A stretch of DNA of 64,000 bases from Anaerocolumna sp. AGMB13020 (GTDB lineage: Bacteria; Bacillota; Clostridia; Lachnospirales; Lachnospiraceae): assembly GCF_033100115.1 (NCBI RefSeq), contig NZ_CP136910.1, positions 2,232,001 to 2,296,000 of the forward strand. Direction: 5' to 3'. Of this stretch, positions 17,471 to 27,456 are shown piece by piece. Positions within the stretch are counted from its first letter, which is position 1, and every line of letters begins with the position of its first letter. The translations under genes were made by a program, and so were the position numbers. The notes beneath the pieces were generated by a model, which was not told where the DNA came from, did not search any database, and saw only the letters and a list, made by a program, of their open reading frames with translations.

Positions 17471-20400
17471 ATGGCTAGAAAAATGAAAACCATGGATGGA
17501 AATAATGCCGCAGCTCATGTCTCCTATGCGTTTACCGATGTTGCAGCTATCTATCCAATCACACCATCTTCAGTTATGGCTGAAGTAACTGACGCATGGT
17601 CTGCGCAGGGAAGAAAAAACATTTTCGGACATGAAGTTCAGGTAAGTGAAATGCAATCCGAAGCTGGTGCAGCTGGTACAGTACACGGTTCCTTACAGGC
17701 CGGTGCTTTAACTACTACTTTTACTGCATCACAGGGTCTTCTTTTAATGATTCCTAACATGTACAAAATCGCAGGTGAATTACTCCCTTGCGTTATTGAC
17801 GTTTCTGCCCGTGCATTAGCAAGCCACGCGCTGTCTATCTTCGGTGATCACTCCGACGTTTATGCATGCCGCCAGACAGGTTTTGCAATGCTTTGTTCCG
17901 GAAATGTACAGGAAGTTATGGATTTAGGTGCTGTTGCACATCTTTCCACTATTAAATCCCGCGTTCCTTTCCTTCATTTCTTCGACGGTTTCAGAACTTC
18001 TCATGAGATTCAGAAGGTTGAGACCTGGGATTATGAAGATTTAAAAGAAATGACTGACTTAGATGCTGTTGCTGCTTTCCGTAAGCGCGCATTAAATCCT
18101 GAGCACCCCGTAACACGCGGTACTGCACAGAACCCCGACATTTTCTTCCAGGCTAGAGAAGCAAGTAATCCTTACTATGATGCCGTTCCCGGTATTGTAG
18201 AAGAATATATGAATAAAGTAAATGCCAAAATCGGAACAGATTACAAACTGTTCAATTACTATGGCGCTCCTGATGCAGAGCATGTAATCATCGCTATGGG
18301 TTCCGTATGTGATACCATTGAAGAGACAATTGATTACTTAGTAGCAGAAGGCGCGAAAGTAGGTTTAATCAAAGTAAGACTTTACAGACCTTTCTCCGTA
18401 AAACACTTACTGGATGTTATTCCTGACTCCGTTAAGCAGCTCAGTGTACTTGACAGAACAAAAGAGCCCGGAGCTCTTGGTGAGCCTTTATGGTTAGATA
18501 TCGTAGCTGCCTTAAAGGATACGAAATTCAAAGACATTCCTGTATTAACAGGTCGTTATGGTTTAGGTTCCAAAGATACTACTCCCGGACAGATTGCTTC
18601 TGTTTATAAAAATACAGAGAAAAAGAAATTTACAATCGGTATCGTTGATGATGTTACTCACCTTTCACTTGAAACAACCAAGAAATTCAACACAACTCCT
18701 GAAGCAACTATCAGCTGCAAATTCTGGGGTCTTGGTGCGGATGGTACAGTAGGTGCTAACAAGAACTCCATCAAGATTATCGGTGACCATACAGACATGT
18801 ATGCTCAGGCTTATTTCGATTATGATTCCAAGAAATCAGGTGGTATCACTACTTCCCACTTACGTTTCGGAAAAGCTCCTATCAAATCTACATACCTTGT
18901 AAGCCAGGCGAACTTTGTTGCTTGTCATAATCCTTCTTATGTTAGAAAATACAACATGGTTCAGGATTTAAAAGAAGGCGGTTCCTTCTTACTTAACTGT
19001 GGTTGGTCCATGGAAGAGATCGAAGCTCACTTACCTGGACAGGTTAAGCGTTATATTGCTGAGCACAACATCAAATTCTACACCATTGACGGTATCAGCA
19101 TTGGTAAGGAAATCGGTCTTGGCGGACGTATCAACACAGTATTACAGGCAGCTTTCTTCAAATTAGCAAACATCATTCCTGTGGATGATGCAGTTAAATA
19201 TATGAAAGCAGCTGCTACCGCTTCTTACAGCAAGAAGGGTGACGCTGTTGTTAAGATGAACCATGATGCTATTGATCGTGGTATCACAGATGTAAAAGAA
19301 ATTCAGGTTCCTGCTTCCTGGGCTAACGCAGAAGATGAAAGCCTCTTAAGCGAAGCAACTGGTTCCAGAAGAGAAATCGTTGACTATGTAAATAAGATTC
19401 AGAATGTTGTTAATGCACAGGATGGATACAGCTTACCAGTTTCTACTTTCGTAGACATGGCAGACGGTACTTTCCCCTTAGGTTCTGCTGCATTTGAAAA
19501 ACGTGGTATTGCAGTTGATGTTCCTATGTGGAATCCTGATAACTGTATACAGTGTAACTTCTGTTCTTATGTTTGCCCTCATGCCTCCATTCGTCCTGTT
19601 GCTATGACAGAGGCTCAGGCTGCTAATGCTCCTGAAGGTTCAACTTATGTTGACTTAACAGGTATGGCTGGTTACAAATTTGCGATCTCCGTATCCGCTC
19701 TTGATTGCCAGGGTTGCGGATCTTGTGCAAATGTTTGTCCCGGCAAGAAAGGTGAGAAGGCTCTTACAATGGAAAGCCTTGACACTCAGCTGGATGCACA
19801 GAAATTATTTGATTACGGCGTTGAAATCGGCTTCCCTAATGAAGTGGTTGCTAAGTTCAAAGAGACAACCGTTAAGGGCAGCCAGTTCAAGAAACCTTTA
19901 CTTGAGTTCTCCGGTGCCTGCGCAGGCTGCGGTGAAACACCTTATGCAAAACTTGCTACTCAGTTATTCGGAGACAGAATGTATATCTCCAATGCTACCG
20001 GATGCTCCTCTATCTGGGGCGGCAGTGCACCTTCCACTCCTTATACAGTAAATAGAGAAGGAAAAGGTCCCGCATGGGCTAACTCCTTATTCGAAGATAA
20101 TGCAGAGTACGGTTATGGTATGGCACTTGCTCAGAAAGCTTTAAGAAAGCGTCTTATCGCTTCTGCAGAATCTCTGTTAACGACTGTAGAGAACACAGAT
20201 GTGAAGTCTGCTCTTGAGCAATACCTTGCTACAAAAGATTCCAGTACTTTAAATGCTCCTGCTTCCACAGAATTAATTGCTGCTCTTGAGAGCTGTGAAT
20301 GTGACAACGAAGACAGAGCAAACATCCTTACCAACAGAGACTTCTTATCCAAGAAATCACAGTGGATCTTCGGTGGTGACGGATGGGCTTACGATATCGG

Positions 20401-21007
20401 TTTCGGCGGCTTAGACCATGTAATTGCCAGTGGTGAAGATGTAAACATCCTTGTATTTGATACAGAGGTTTACTCCAATACAGGCGGTCAGTCCTCCAAA
20501 TCCACACCTACCGGTGCGATCGCTCAGTTCGCAGCTGCCGGTAAAGAAGTTAAGAAGAAAGATCTTGCAGCTATCGCTATGAGCTACGGTTATGTATATG
20601 TAGCACAGATCGCTCAGGGTGCTGATTACAACCAGTGTGTGAAAGCATTTGTTGAGGCTGAAAGCTATCCCGGTCCTTCTCTTATCATCGCTTATGCTCC
20701 TTGTATCAACCATGGTATCAAAGGTGGTATGAAGGGTGCTCAGACAGAAGAGAAACGTGCTGTTGCTGCCGGATACTGGCATACCTTCCGTTTCGATCCT
20801 CGTCTTGAAGAACAGGGCAAGAATCCATTCCAGTTAGACTCCAAAGAGCCTACTGCTGATTACCAGGAATTCCTTGCAAGTGAAGTTAGATACAGCTCTC
20901 TTGCACGTTCTAATCCTGAAAGAGCGGCAGACCTCTTTGCTAAGGCTGAGGCAAGTGCTAAGGCGAAGTACAAGAAACTTGTACGTTTAGCTTCCTGGGA
21001 AGATTAA
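17471..21007 (+). CDS. nifJ: Pyruvate:ferredoxin (flavodoxin) oxidoreductase
   Basis: A 1178-residue single-chain enzyme converting pyruvate and CoA to acetyl-CoA, CO2 and reduced ferredoxin, central to anaerobic energy metabolism. The N-terminal pyruvate-binding domain has YPITPSSVMAE. Two 4Fe-4S clusters sit in a ferredoxin insert (CIQCNFCSYVCPHA and CQGCGSCANVCPG). The proximal cluster/thiamine domain has CAGCGETPY, GDGWAYDIGFGG and the TPP-binding NTGGQSSKSTP. Length is standard. The start has AAGGAGG 10 bases upstream. It uses abundant C-ending, preferred codons, as expected for a highly expressed gene. It stands alone between a structured leader and a strong terminator. Confidence 0.98.
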   Translation: MARKMKTMDGNNAAAHVSYAFTDVAAIYPITPSSVMAEVTDAWSAQGRKNIFGHEVQVSEMQSEAGAAGTVHGSLQAGALTTTFTASQGLLLMIPNMYKIAGELLPCVIDVSARALASHALSIFGDHSDVYACRQTGFAMLCSGNVQEVMDLGAVAHLSTIKSRVPFLHFFDGFRTSHEIQKVETWDYEDLKEMTDLDAVAAFRKRALNPEHPVTRGTAQNPDIFFQAREASNPYYDAVPGIVEEYMNKVNAKIGTDYKLFNYYGAPDAEHVIIAMGSVCDTIEETIDYLVAEGAKVGLIKVRLYRPFSVKHLLDVIPDSVKQLSVLDRTKEPGALGEPLWLDIVAALKDTKFKDIPVLTGRYGLGSKDTTPGQIASVYKNTEKKKFTIGIVDDVTHLSLETTKKFNTTPEATISCKFWGLGADGTVGANKNSIKIIGDHTDMYAQAYFDYDSKKSGGITTSHLRFGKAPIKSTYLVSQANFVACHNPSYVRKYNMVQDLKEGGSFLLNCGWSMEEIEAHLPGQVKRYIAEHNIKFYTIDGISIGKEIGLGGRINTVLQAAFFKLANIIPVDDAVKYMKAAATASYSKKGDAVVKMNHDAIDRGITDVKEIQVPASWANAEDESLLSEATGSRREIVDYVNKIQNVVNAQDGYSLPVSTFVDMADGTFPLGSAAFEKRGIAVDVPMWNPDNCIQCNFCSYVCPHASIRPVAMTEAQAANAPEGSTYVDLTGMAGYKFAISVSALDCQGCGSCANVCPGKKGEKALTMESLDTQLDAQKLFDYGVEIGFPNEVVAKFKETTVKGSQFKKPLLEFSGACAGCGETPYAKLATQLFGDRMYISNATGCSSIWGGSAPSTPYTVNREGKGPAWANSLFEDNAEYGYGMALAQKALRKRLIASAESLLTTVENTDVKSALEQYLATKDSSTLNAPASTELIAALESCECDNEDRANILTNRDFLSKKSQWIFGGDGWAYDIGFGGLDHVIASGEDVNILVFDTEVYSNTGGQSSKSTPTGAIAQFAAAGKEVKKKDLAAIAMSYGYVYVAQIAQGADYNQCVKAFVEAESYPGPSLIIAYAPCINHGIKGGMKGAQTEEKRAVAAGYWHTFRFDPRLEEQGKNPFQLDSKEPTADYQEFLASEVRYSSLARSNPERAADLFAKAEASAKAKYKKLVRLASWED

Positions 21008-21070
21008 TACAGGTATTTAAGGCAGGAAAGTAAGAGTTTACTTTACTGCTTAGATAAAGATTTGGTAGAA

Positions 21071-21106
21071 AAAGAATGCGTTTTATTTGACGCATTCTTT
21101 TTTTGT
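21071..21106 (+). terminator. Intrinsic terminator of nifJ
   Basis: The 10-bp stem AAAGAATGCG (21071-21080) pairs with CGCATTCTTT (21091-21100), followed by a T-run. Confidence 0.9.
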
Positions 21107-21146
21107 TCTGTATGTAAGATAAATAGGAGGTTTTTGTAAAGGGGAC

Positions 21147-21358
21147 GGAAAAATGGACCAAGCAGAAAAACTCATGCTTCAATTCCAAGGTATAAGAAGT
21201 CCTAATTCTCTGGATTTTTTGTGCTTGACATATTATAAAACTGATAACTCGCTTCGCTCAAACAATCAGTTTTATAATATAGCACAAAATATCCAGAGAA
21301 AAGGACTTCTAATACCTTTCCATAGGCGCATTCATTTTTCTGCTTGGTCCATTTTTCC
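21147..21358. repeat. 212-base foldback (long inverted repeat)
   Basis: The two halves are near-complementary over about 100 bases each: the left arm starts GGAAAAATGGACCAAGCAG and the right arm ends CTGCTTGGTCCATTTTTCC. The loop at about 21246-21262 contains ACTCGCTTCGCTCAAA. Mismatches and small indels suggest an old element. It codes for nothing convincing; it may be a MITE-like mobile unit or a long RNA hairpin. The rest of the gap, to 21540, holds nothing recognisable. Confidence 0.85.
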
Positions 21359-21540
21359 TGAAACTTTATGGCTATAAGACCTTTGAAACTTTCTTATTTT
21401 GCTTTGTGTATGGATGAAGAATTTCGTTCCGCATTGTATATTCTGGTCCTTGCGTTGATAAATCAAACAGGGAGAGAAGTTATTAGACTCTATTGGCTCA
21501 TATTTCAATATTACATACTATCTGCTACTATTTTAGCCTT

Positions 21541-22467
21541 TTATTTTATAAAAAAGCCTGCAAAGAACATAAGGATTGGAATAGTCACTAATGAAGTTAT
21601 GGTGCTTACTGTATATAGTTCCGAAGCATAGAGGTGATTCTTATTAAAACGCAGCGCAAATAACATTCCGGTTGCTGCTACTGGACAAGCTGCTGCTATT
21701 ACAGTTGTGGTAAGTATCATATGGTCTATGGGAAGCTTATGAAAAAGTACTACCAGGATTGCAGGTATTAATAGCTGCTTCATGATAACCACCAGATAGA
21801 TCCTGCCCTTTAACAGTACCTTCTTTAGCTGGGATTGCGCCATGGTGGCTCCTGCGATTATCATTGCCAGCGGAGTATTCATAGATGCCACATAGTCCAT
21901 TGATCGATATAGGACTTCTGGAATTCTGACATTTAATAAGAACAGTACGAGTCCCGCTATAATTGCTATAAAAGTGGGTGATACCAGAGTCTTTCGTATT
22001 GCTTTCAAATCCTTTTGTCCTGTTATCAGTATAACGCCATGGGTCCAGATAAGCACATTAAAGACGGTTAAATAAGCAGTTAGATAAAATACACCTTCAC
22101 CGCCAAATAGGCTGTTAATTAGGGGTATACCGATAAATCCGCAGTTTGAGTATACAGATGAAAACCTCTCCAGTGAAATATCCGGTTTATTCTTACCTCT
22201 TATTAATAGTCTGGCTATGCCCATTGCGATCAGATGGCTTACGAAAGCTAGTACAAAGGATATCTCAAGACCTATCAACAGCTCTTTGTTAAATTCCCTC
22301 TGATAAGAGTTAACGATCAACAAAGGGTTAACGACTAAAAGCAGAAAATCAGACAGCTTTCTGTTGGTTTCATGATTAATGATCTTTATCTTATAACAGA
22401 AAAAACCTAATAACATTATCAGAAACATAATTAGTATTTGATTAAGTGCAATGACTGCTAATGTCAT
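21541..22467 (-). CDS. AEC-family (auxin efflux carrier type) transporter
   Basis: A 308-residue integral membrane protein with about ten hydrophobic segments in two halves, the second beginning near MDYVASMNTPLAMIIAGATMA. This matches the AEC/bile-acid-sodium symporter fold, whose bacterial members export or import organic acids such as malate or malonate. Landmarks are the N-terminal NQILIMFLIMLLGFFCYK and the conserved FIGIPLINSLFG. The substrate cannot be deduced; it is monocistronic with its own strong promoter. Length is normal for the family. Confidence 0.88.
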   Translation of the reverse strand: MTLAVIALNQILIMFLIMLLGFFCYKIKIINHETNRKLSDFLLLVVNPLLIVNSYQREFNKELLIGLEISFVLAFVSHLIAMGIARLLIRGKNKPDISLERFSSVYSNCGFIGIPLINSLFGGEGVFYLTAYLTVFNVLIWTHGVILITGQKDLKAIRKTLVSPTFIAIIAGLVLFLLNVRIPEVLYRSMDYVASMNTPLAMIIAGATMAQSQLKKVLLKGRIYLVVIMKQLLIPAILVVLFHKLPIDHMILTTTVIAAACPVAATGMLFALRFNKNHLYASELYTVSTITSLVTIPILMFFAGFFIK

Positions 22468-22507
22468 ATAGTACCTCTTCTAGATGGTGTTTATTACACA
22501 CCAAAGT

Positions 22508-22536
22508 ATCATATCAAATTTAATTTTTACTGTCAA
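22508..22536 (-). promoter_or_regulatory. Sigma-A promoter of the AEC transporter gene
   Basis: Minus strand TTGACA (22531-22536), 17-base spacer, TATGAT (22508-22513); the start point near 22501 gives a leader of about 35 bases. From 22537 to 22778 I see no gene or motif. Confidence 0.85.
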
Positions 22537-22778
22537 TCATACTTGTTGACAAATATCTTGTCTTTAACGTAGGGTTCTTTTCTTTTTTGTTCTATAGTAA
22601 ATGTAGGGTTGTGTAAATAGTACGTTTCTACATTTTATTCTTTATATTTAAATACATTTATAGGAAGTTTTAAATGTCCGTGTGCAAAACAAACATTTGT
22701 TTAATAAGGTTTCATATTGCTATTACACTAATCTACATTCGCAGCCTCCCTTATTATTTGTAATTTACTTATAAGACA

Positions 22779-22828
22779 GCAAAAGACCGGCAGATATCCT
22801 CCTGGATTCTTTCTCTGCCGGCCTTTGG
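22779..22828 (-). terminator. Terminator-type hairpin downstream of the O-antigen-ligase-like gene
   Basis: Minus strand GGCCGGCAGA (right arm) pairs with TCTGCCGGTC and is followed by TTTTGC. It lies about 110 bases after the stop of the membrane protein gene. Confidence 0.75.
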
Positions 22829-22887
22829 TTACATTTATCAACTTTTCGTTCATATTTACAGACTCATTTTGAAACTGCTCTTCTGCT

Positions 22888-22948
22888 TCTTTAAGCACTT
22901 ATTCTTTAAGCACTTATCCTTTAAGCACTTATCCTTTTAAGCGCTTAT
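22888..22948. repeat. Four 15-16 bp tandem repeats at a gene end
   Basis: Units TCTTTAAGCACTTAT, TCTTTAAGCACTTAT, CCTTTAAGCACTTAT and CCTTTTAAGCGCTTAT run from the 3' flank into the last codons of the O-antigen-ligase-like gene (stop at 22937-22939). The last unit forms the C-terminal codons, so copy changes could alter the 3' end. Confidence 0.85.
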
Positions 22949-24190
22949 TCTGTCTTTGCCACTCTCTTTGCTCATTAAGATATGTCTGGATTTATCATAG
23001 GATACCCTGCAGTACACAATAACAGGAGATACCTTCTGTATGACCAGTCCGGGAATTCTTTCAGCAATCACTACTTCTTCTTCGTCTTTCTTTATTGCTC
23101 CAGCTCCTGCCATGATAAAGAGGAATAAGGGCATTGTCTGCACCCACATCAGTGTTACATCGGTTATTCCGTGTACCAGCGCTGCTCCTGCCACTCCTAA
23201 GATCAAAGAGGTTATATGGGTATTCTTCTGGTAAAAGCATCTTTTTAAGATGTCCAGTATAAACTTTCCAAAGGCTGCAAACAGCACGATGGTTCCAAGG
23301 ATTCCGTAATTTAACAGGAACTCAAATAATATGCTGTGGGAATGTACAACCAGTTTGCCGGTCTGAAGTGTGTCGTATGCATAGGCCATGGTTCCTTTTC
23401 CAAGTATAGGGGCTTCCTGTATGAAGGACAGCGCATCCTTCCATATCTTGAAACGCATACTGAGGGTCAGACTTGCTTCTGATATTCTTGGAATAATATC
23501 AGGGTTGATGAGCAGTATCATGCCAATACCGACTCCTGCCATAGCGACAAAGGTAATCAGCAGCCGTTTATATTTTAATACAAATAACATTACGGCGGTT
23601 CCGGCTAATACTTCTACCCAGCCGAACATACTTTGGCTTAAATAGATATTGATCAGGTTCATTGTAACGGCAATCAGGTATATTTTCTTATTTCCCTGGC
23701 CTGTCAGCAGTTTGTATACACAAATAAGTATTACTGTTGCAGAGATGGTAGCAAAATAGTTTGGATAGAAGAAAATGCTGCATACTCTCTGATAGCTTAA
23801 ATAATCCATAGAGATAAGTACCTTTTCCACCAAAGCATATATTGTTGAGAAGCAGCTGAATATACACATTATTGTAAGACTCTTCTCGTAAAGCTCTGCG
23901 GTCATAATCCGGTATTGATATATTCCAAGGACTGCTGCAAGTGTAAATACAAAACCTCCCAGTACTCCCATCCAGTTGCCGTAAATTAAGGAAACTGCCT
24001 GGAAGAACAGCTGAAAATAAATCACACCTTTAAAGCCCTTATGTACAATTAAGGCTTCTCTTGTCTGTTTGTTGATTATTATATATAAGGCTATTGCAAC
24101 TAATATAATACCTGATAGCATGTAGGGCAGAAATATAGCCGCTGCTGCTATCATAACCAAATTACTGTCTGTCAGTAACTTTTCCGCCAT
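22937..24190 (-). CDS. O-antigen ligase/polymerase-like membrane protein
   Basis: A 417-residue protein with about ten to eleven membrane segments and one large loop near residues 235-285 containing RFKIWKDALSFIQEAPILGKG and HSHSILFEFLLNYG, the pattern of the Wzy/WaaL O-antigen ligase family. Such enzymes join or polymerise polysaccharide on the outer face of the membrane. The C-terminal 45 residues are a cytoplasmic charged tail. No other surface-polysaccharide gene is nearby, so it may instead serve another glycosylation or spore/capsule polymer. The start at ATG 24190 has only a weak ribosome site. The gap to 24453 holds nothing recognisable. Confidence 0.75.
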   Translation of the reverse strand: MAEKLLTDSNLVMIAAAAIFLPYMLSGIILVAIALYIIINKQTREALIVHKGFKGVIYFQLFFQAVSLIYGNWMGVLGGFVFTLAAVLGIYQYRIMTAELYEKSLTIMCIFSCFSTIYALVEKVLISMDYLSYQRVCSIFFYPNYFATISATVILICVYKLLTGQGNKKIYLIAVTMNLINIYLSQSMFGWVEVLAGTAVMLFVLKYKRLLITFVAMAGVGIGMILLINPDIIPRISEASLTLSMRFKIWKDALSFIQEAPILGKGTMAYAYDTLQTGKLVVHSHSILFEFLLNYGILGTIVLFAAFGKFILDILKRCFYQKNTHITSLILGVAGAALVHGITDVTLMWVQTMPLFLFIMAGAGAIKKDEEEVVIAERIPGLVIQKVSPVIVYCRVSYDKSRHILMSKESGKDRISA

Positions 24191-24453
24191 TGCGGTAAAA
24201 TCTCTTTGTTGTAACGCTTTTATAATAAATTCTGTATCTTTTGTTTTTTTAGTTATAACTTTATTATCTATGATAACCCGCCTCTTTTCTTTTTGATTGC
24301 ACCTGAGTTACATTAGCGCTTCTCACAAACAGAAGACCGAAGTTTCCGCAATTAATGTCTATCACGAAAAGGCATTTTATCACATATTAATAAATTTATC
24401 AATTTGGTATATCCTTAATGTTTTTTACGAATTTATTAATTTTTACGTAAATT

Positions 24454-25134
24454 TTATGAAGATTTATCATTTAGCTCTGCTTTTGCCAGGTACAAAAGAG
24501 CATTACAGATACCGGCAGCAACGTTGCTTCCACCTTTTCTGCCTCTGGCTACAATGCAAGGTATATTAAGGTCCTCTATCATTTCCTTCGCCTCTACTAC
24601 ATTTACAAATCCAACGGGTACTGCAATTACAAGTGCTGTCCTAAACTGCTTCTCAAGGATTAATTCATGTAGTGTTATAAGAGCCGTAGGGGCATTACCA
24701 ACTGCAAAGATAAGCTCCCCTTCGAGTATCCCCTCTTCTTTTAACCGAAAAGCTTTCTCCATACTCGCAGCTGCCCTGGTAATTCCTCTTTTTTTTGCTT
24801 CCTCCGCTACATCCTTATCTGCCATGAAGCAATGTATCTCACAGCCGAATTGCTCTAGTGCAGCTTTATTGACTCCTGCTTTCCCCATGTTGGTATCCGT
24901 AATAATTACCGGCTTCTTTTTCAGGACCTCTAGGGTATGGCCAACAACACCTGGTGAAAAATACAGGTTATCCGCATAATCGAAATCAGCTGAGGTATGT
25001 ATTACCCTCTTAATGATTGATATGGTTCCAGGTTCCTTCGCCTCAAATCCACGTTTCTTTAGTTCTTCTTCAATAATCTCAAAACTTTTTTTCTCAATCT
25101 CCTCCGGGAGAAGATTCTCTATCCTGTATTTCAT
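24454..25134 (-). CDS. cbiC: Cobalt-precorrin-8 methylmutase
   Basis: A 226-residue enzyme moving the C11 methyl group to C12 to give cobyrinate. The conserved catalytic histidine lies in IKRVIHTSADFDYAD and the substrate loop GNAPTALITLHELI, with PVGFVNVVEAKE and ARGRKGGSNVAAG near the C-terminus, is typical. ATG at 25134 is preferred (GAGGAAGA immediately upstream) over 25158. It is the last gene of the cobalamin locus, 50 bases after cobO. Confidence 0.95.
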   Translation of the reverse strand: MKYRIENLLPEEIEKKSFEIIEEELKKRGFEAKEPGTISIIKRVIHTSADFDYADNLYFSPGVVGHTLEVLKKKPVIITDTNMGKAGVNKAALEQFGCEIHCFMADKDVAEEAKKRGITRAAASMEKAFRLKEEGILEGELIFAVGNAPTALITLHELILEKQFRTALVIAVPVGFVNVVEAKEMIEDLNIPCIVARGRKGGSNVAAGICNALLYLAKAELNDKSS

Positions 25135-25184
25135 TCTTCCTCGCCTTCTGCCGTTCATAACGACCCTTTATAAGCTTCCCTGCA

Positions 25185-25712
25185 TTAAAATTCAATTCCT
25201 TTTCTTGCGCCGATATGCTGGTCATAGGGATGTTTCAGCTTTTTTATTTCTGAAACATAATCTGCATATTCCAGAAAAAGCGGTGCCGGATCTCTGCCGG
25301 TCAGAACAAGCTCCAATTTCTCAGGTTTTTCTCTTATTAGCGTATCGATTATACTTCTATCCAAAAGATTATAATAGTAAGCCGCACAGACTTCATCCAG
25401 CACCAATAAGTCACAAGCCTCTTCATAAATGTATTGCAAGGCATTCTTTAGGTTTCTGTTATGAAGTTTTGTTATCTGCAGCTTATCCTCTTCTGTCATT
25501 CGTTTATAAAACCCGTAATCCACATCATTTCTGATTACTGTTACATTCTTAAGTTCTCTTAAGACATCAATCTCACCGGAGTCTCTTGCTTTGAGAAATT
25601 GAAAAAATACGACCTTTAACCCACTGCCTGCAGCTCTGACGGTTAAACCCACAGCGGCTGTGGTCTTACCTTTACCGTCACCACAATATACATGTATCAA
25701 GCCTTTATTCAT
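25185..25712 (-). CDS. cobO: Corrinoid adenosyltransferase, CobO/BtuR type
   Basis: A 175-residue cytoplasmic enzyme that transfers the 5'-deoxyadenosyl group of ATP to cobalt(I) corrinoids. The P-loop GDGKGKTTAAVG is near residue 10; VVFFQFLKARDSGEI, the acidic LLVLDEVCAAYYYNLL and LVLTGRDP mark the BtuR/CobO family. ATG at 25712 has AGGGAG upstream; a longer frame to 25748 lacks a site. It lies between cbiP and cbiC, where it adenosylates the corrinoid before amidation. Confidence 0.95.
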   Translation of the reverse strand: MNKGLIHVYCGDGKGKTTAAVGLTVRAAGSGLKVVFFQFLKARDSGEIDVLRELKNVTVIRNDVDYGFYKRMTEEDKLQITKLHNRNLKNALQYIYEEACDLLVLDEVCAAYYYNLLDRSIIDTLIREKPEKLELVLTGRDPAPLFLEYADYVSEIKKLKHPYDQHIGARKGIEF

Positions 25713-25935
25713 TGTAATCTCCCTTCGCGCTTTTCTACGCTTAAACAAGGCAGGAATTTGCTTTTTATATCTACACTAATTCCCATGGAATATCTTATCT
25801 GTCTGTCCAGATTTTCAAAATCACCAGGTTAATAACCCAGTCGAGTCCTGGTACCTTTCAATCAAGAGTGAAATATGCTTTCTGCTTTCCACACCAGCAC
25901 CTGATTAACTGAGCTTACAATTACCTGGTGATCTA

Positions 25936-27456
25936 TTATTTTGCACCTTCATCCATAATTTTATAAATCAGCTCCATATCCAAATTCATCCTAACGGTAT
26001 CAGCAAGGAGATTGTATTGACTTTCTTTATAAGCATTAAAATCAAGAGGTTCAATCCCTTCATATGTAAGACCTTTTCTCTTTAGGAGGAGTTTCATTAA
26101 TCTTTCACAGAAATCCCCCTGGTCAAAGATACCATGCACATAAGTGCCAAATACATTCCCTTTTGCAAATCCCTCTTGCTTACCCTCGGATTTTTCTGTG
26201 AGGGGGGTAACCTCCGAAAAGCTTCCCTCTGCCATATCCGTGAGGACCCTTGAGCGGCCCATATGTATCTCATATCCTTCGAATTCTGCATCACTAAGCT
26301 CGGTTAGTTCCTCTTGCATTTTATGAACTCTGCCCCGTACTCTGGTTCGTACTTTCTCTTTTTCAAATATCGTCTCCAGCGGCAGTAAACCAAGTCCCCT
26401 TAAGTCGCCTCCCCCTTCGATATGATCAGGGTCTTTCAGCACTTCACCTAACATCTGAAAACCACCGCAGATTCCCATGATAATTACATCTTTCTGGGCC
26501 AGCTTCTTGATTGCTGCTTCCATCCCGTTCTGTCTCATCCATAACAGATCACTCAGCGTATTTTTTGTACCGGGTATTATGATAATATCTGCATTCTCAA
26601 GGTCACCTGCACCGGTTGCGTATACCAGTGACAGATACTCCAGTGATTCAAGTATGCTAAAGTCAGAAAAATTGGAGATCCTGGGGAGTTTCACTACTGC
26701 TGCCTTCAACTGACTTACCTTCCCTTTGTCTTGAAAACGTTCTGTAAGGCTGTCCTCATCATCCAGGTTAAGATACACATAAGGAATAACTCCTGCCGTA
26801 GGGCGATTGATCAAATCATCCAGCATGGTAAGACCAGGTTTTAGAATTTCTTTATCCCCTCGGAATTTATTGATTATTACTCCCTTGACCAGTTCTTTCT
26901 CTTCTTCCTCTAACAGCATCATGGTACCTGCCAATTGGGCAAAAACTCCTCCCCTGTCAATATCACCCACTAATAAAACCGGGGCTTGAAGCGCTTTCGC
27001 CAGCCCCATATTAACGATATCATTTTGTTTAAGGTTAATTTCAGCAGGACTTCCGGCGCCTTCGATAACAATATAGTCATAATCCTTTTCCAGTTCCTGA
27101 AATGAGTCCATGATAACCGGCATTAAAGAGCGCTTATATTTAAAATATTCCACCGCCTTCATGTTCCCTATTACTTCTCCTCTGACAATAACCTGAGAAC
27201 CTACATCGGTAGTGGGTTTTAAAAGTATTGGGTTCATAAGCACGCTGGGCTCAACCATAGCTGCTTCTGCCTGAACCACCTGAGCCCTTCCCATTTCGAG
27301 CCCATCCTTTGTTATAAAAGAGTTTAAGGCCATATTCTGTGACTTAAAGGGGGCAACCCTGTATCCGTCCTGGCGCAGGATTCTGCACAACCCAGCCGTT
27401 AAAAGACTTTTTCCTACCCCGGACATGGTTCCTTGGATCATTATTTTCTTTGCCAT
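25936..27456 (-). CDS. cbiP: Adenosylcobyric acid synthase (glutamine-hydrolysing)
   Basis: A 506-residue amidotransferase that amidates the b, d, e and g carboxylates of adenosylcobyrinate a,c-diamide. N-terminal ATP site: QGTMSGVGKSLLTAGLC; KSQNMALNSF follows. The C-terminal glutaminase has the cysteine in MGICGGFQMLG and the histidine in YVHGIFD. ATG at 27456 is chosen (AGAGGTC upstream) over 27501. It is separated from cobD by a 665-base repeat-filled gap and from cobO by 223 bases without a gene. Confidence 0.97.
   Translation of the reverse strand: MAKKIMIQGTMSGVGKSLLTAGLCRILRQDGYRVAPFKSQNMALNSFITKDGLEMGRAQVVQAEAAMVEPSVLMNPILLKPTTDVGSQVIVRGEVIGNMKAVEYFKYKRSLMPVIMDSFQELEKDYDYIVIEGAGSPAEINLKQNDIVNMGLAKALQAPVLLVGDIDRGGVFAQLAGTMMLLEEEEKELVKGVIINKFRGDKEILKPGLTMLDDLINRPTAGVIPYVYLNLDDEDSLTERFQDKGKVSQLKAAVVKLPRISNFSDFSILESLEYLSLVYATGAGDLENADIIIIPGTKNTLSDLLWMRQNGMEAAIKKLAQKDVIIMGICGGFQMLGEVLKDPDHIEGGGDLRGLGLLPLETIFEKEKVRTRVRGRVHKMQEELTELSDAEFEGYEIHMGRSRVLTDMAEGSFSEVTPLTEKSEGKQEGFAKGNVFGTYVHGIFDQGDFCERLMKLLLKRKGLTYEGIEPLDFNAYKESQYNLLADTVRMNLDMELIYKIMDEGAK

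Noticed and set aside
21368..21631. Plus-strand frame after the foldback (87 codons)
   Set aside because: It overlaps the 3' end of the AEC transporter gene in antisense, lacks a ribosome site and has no recognisable product.
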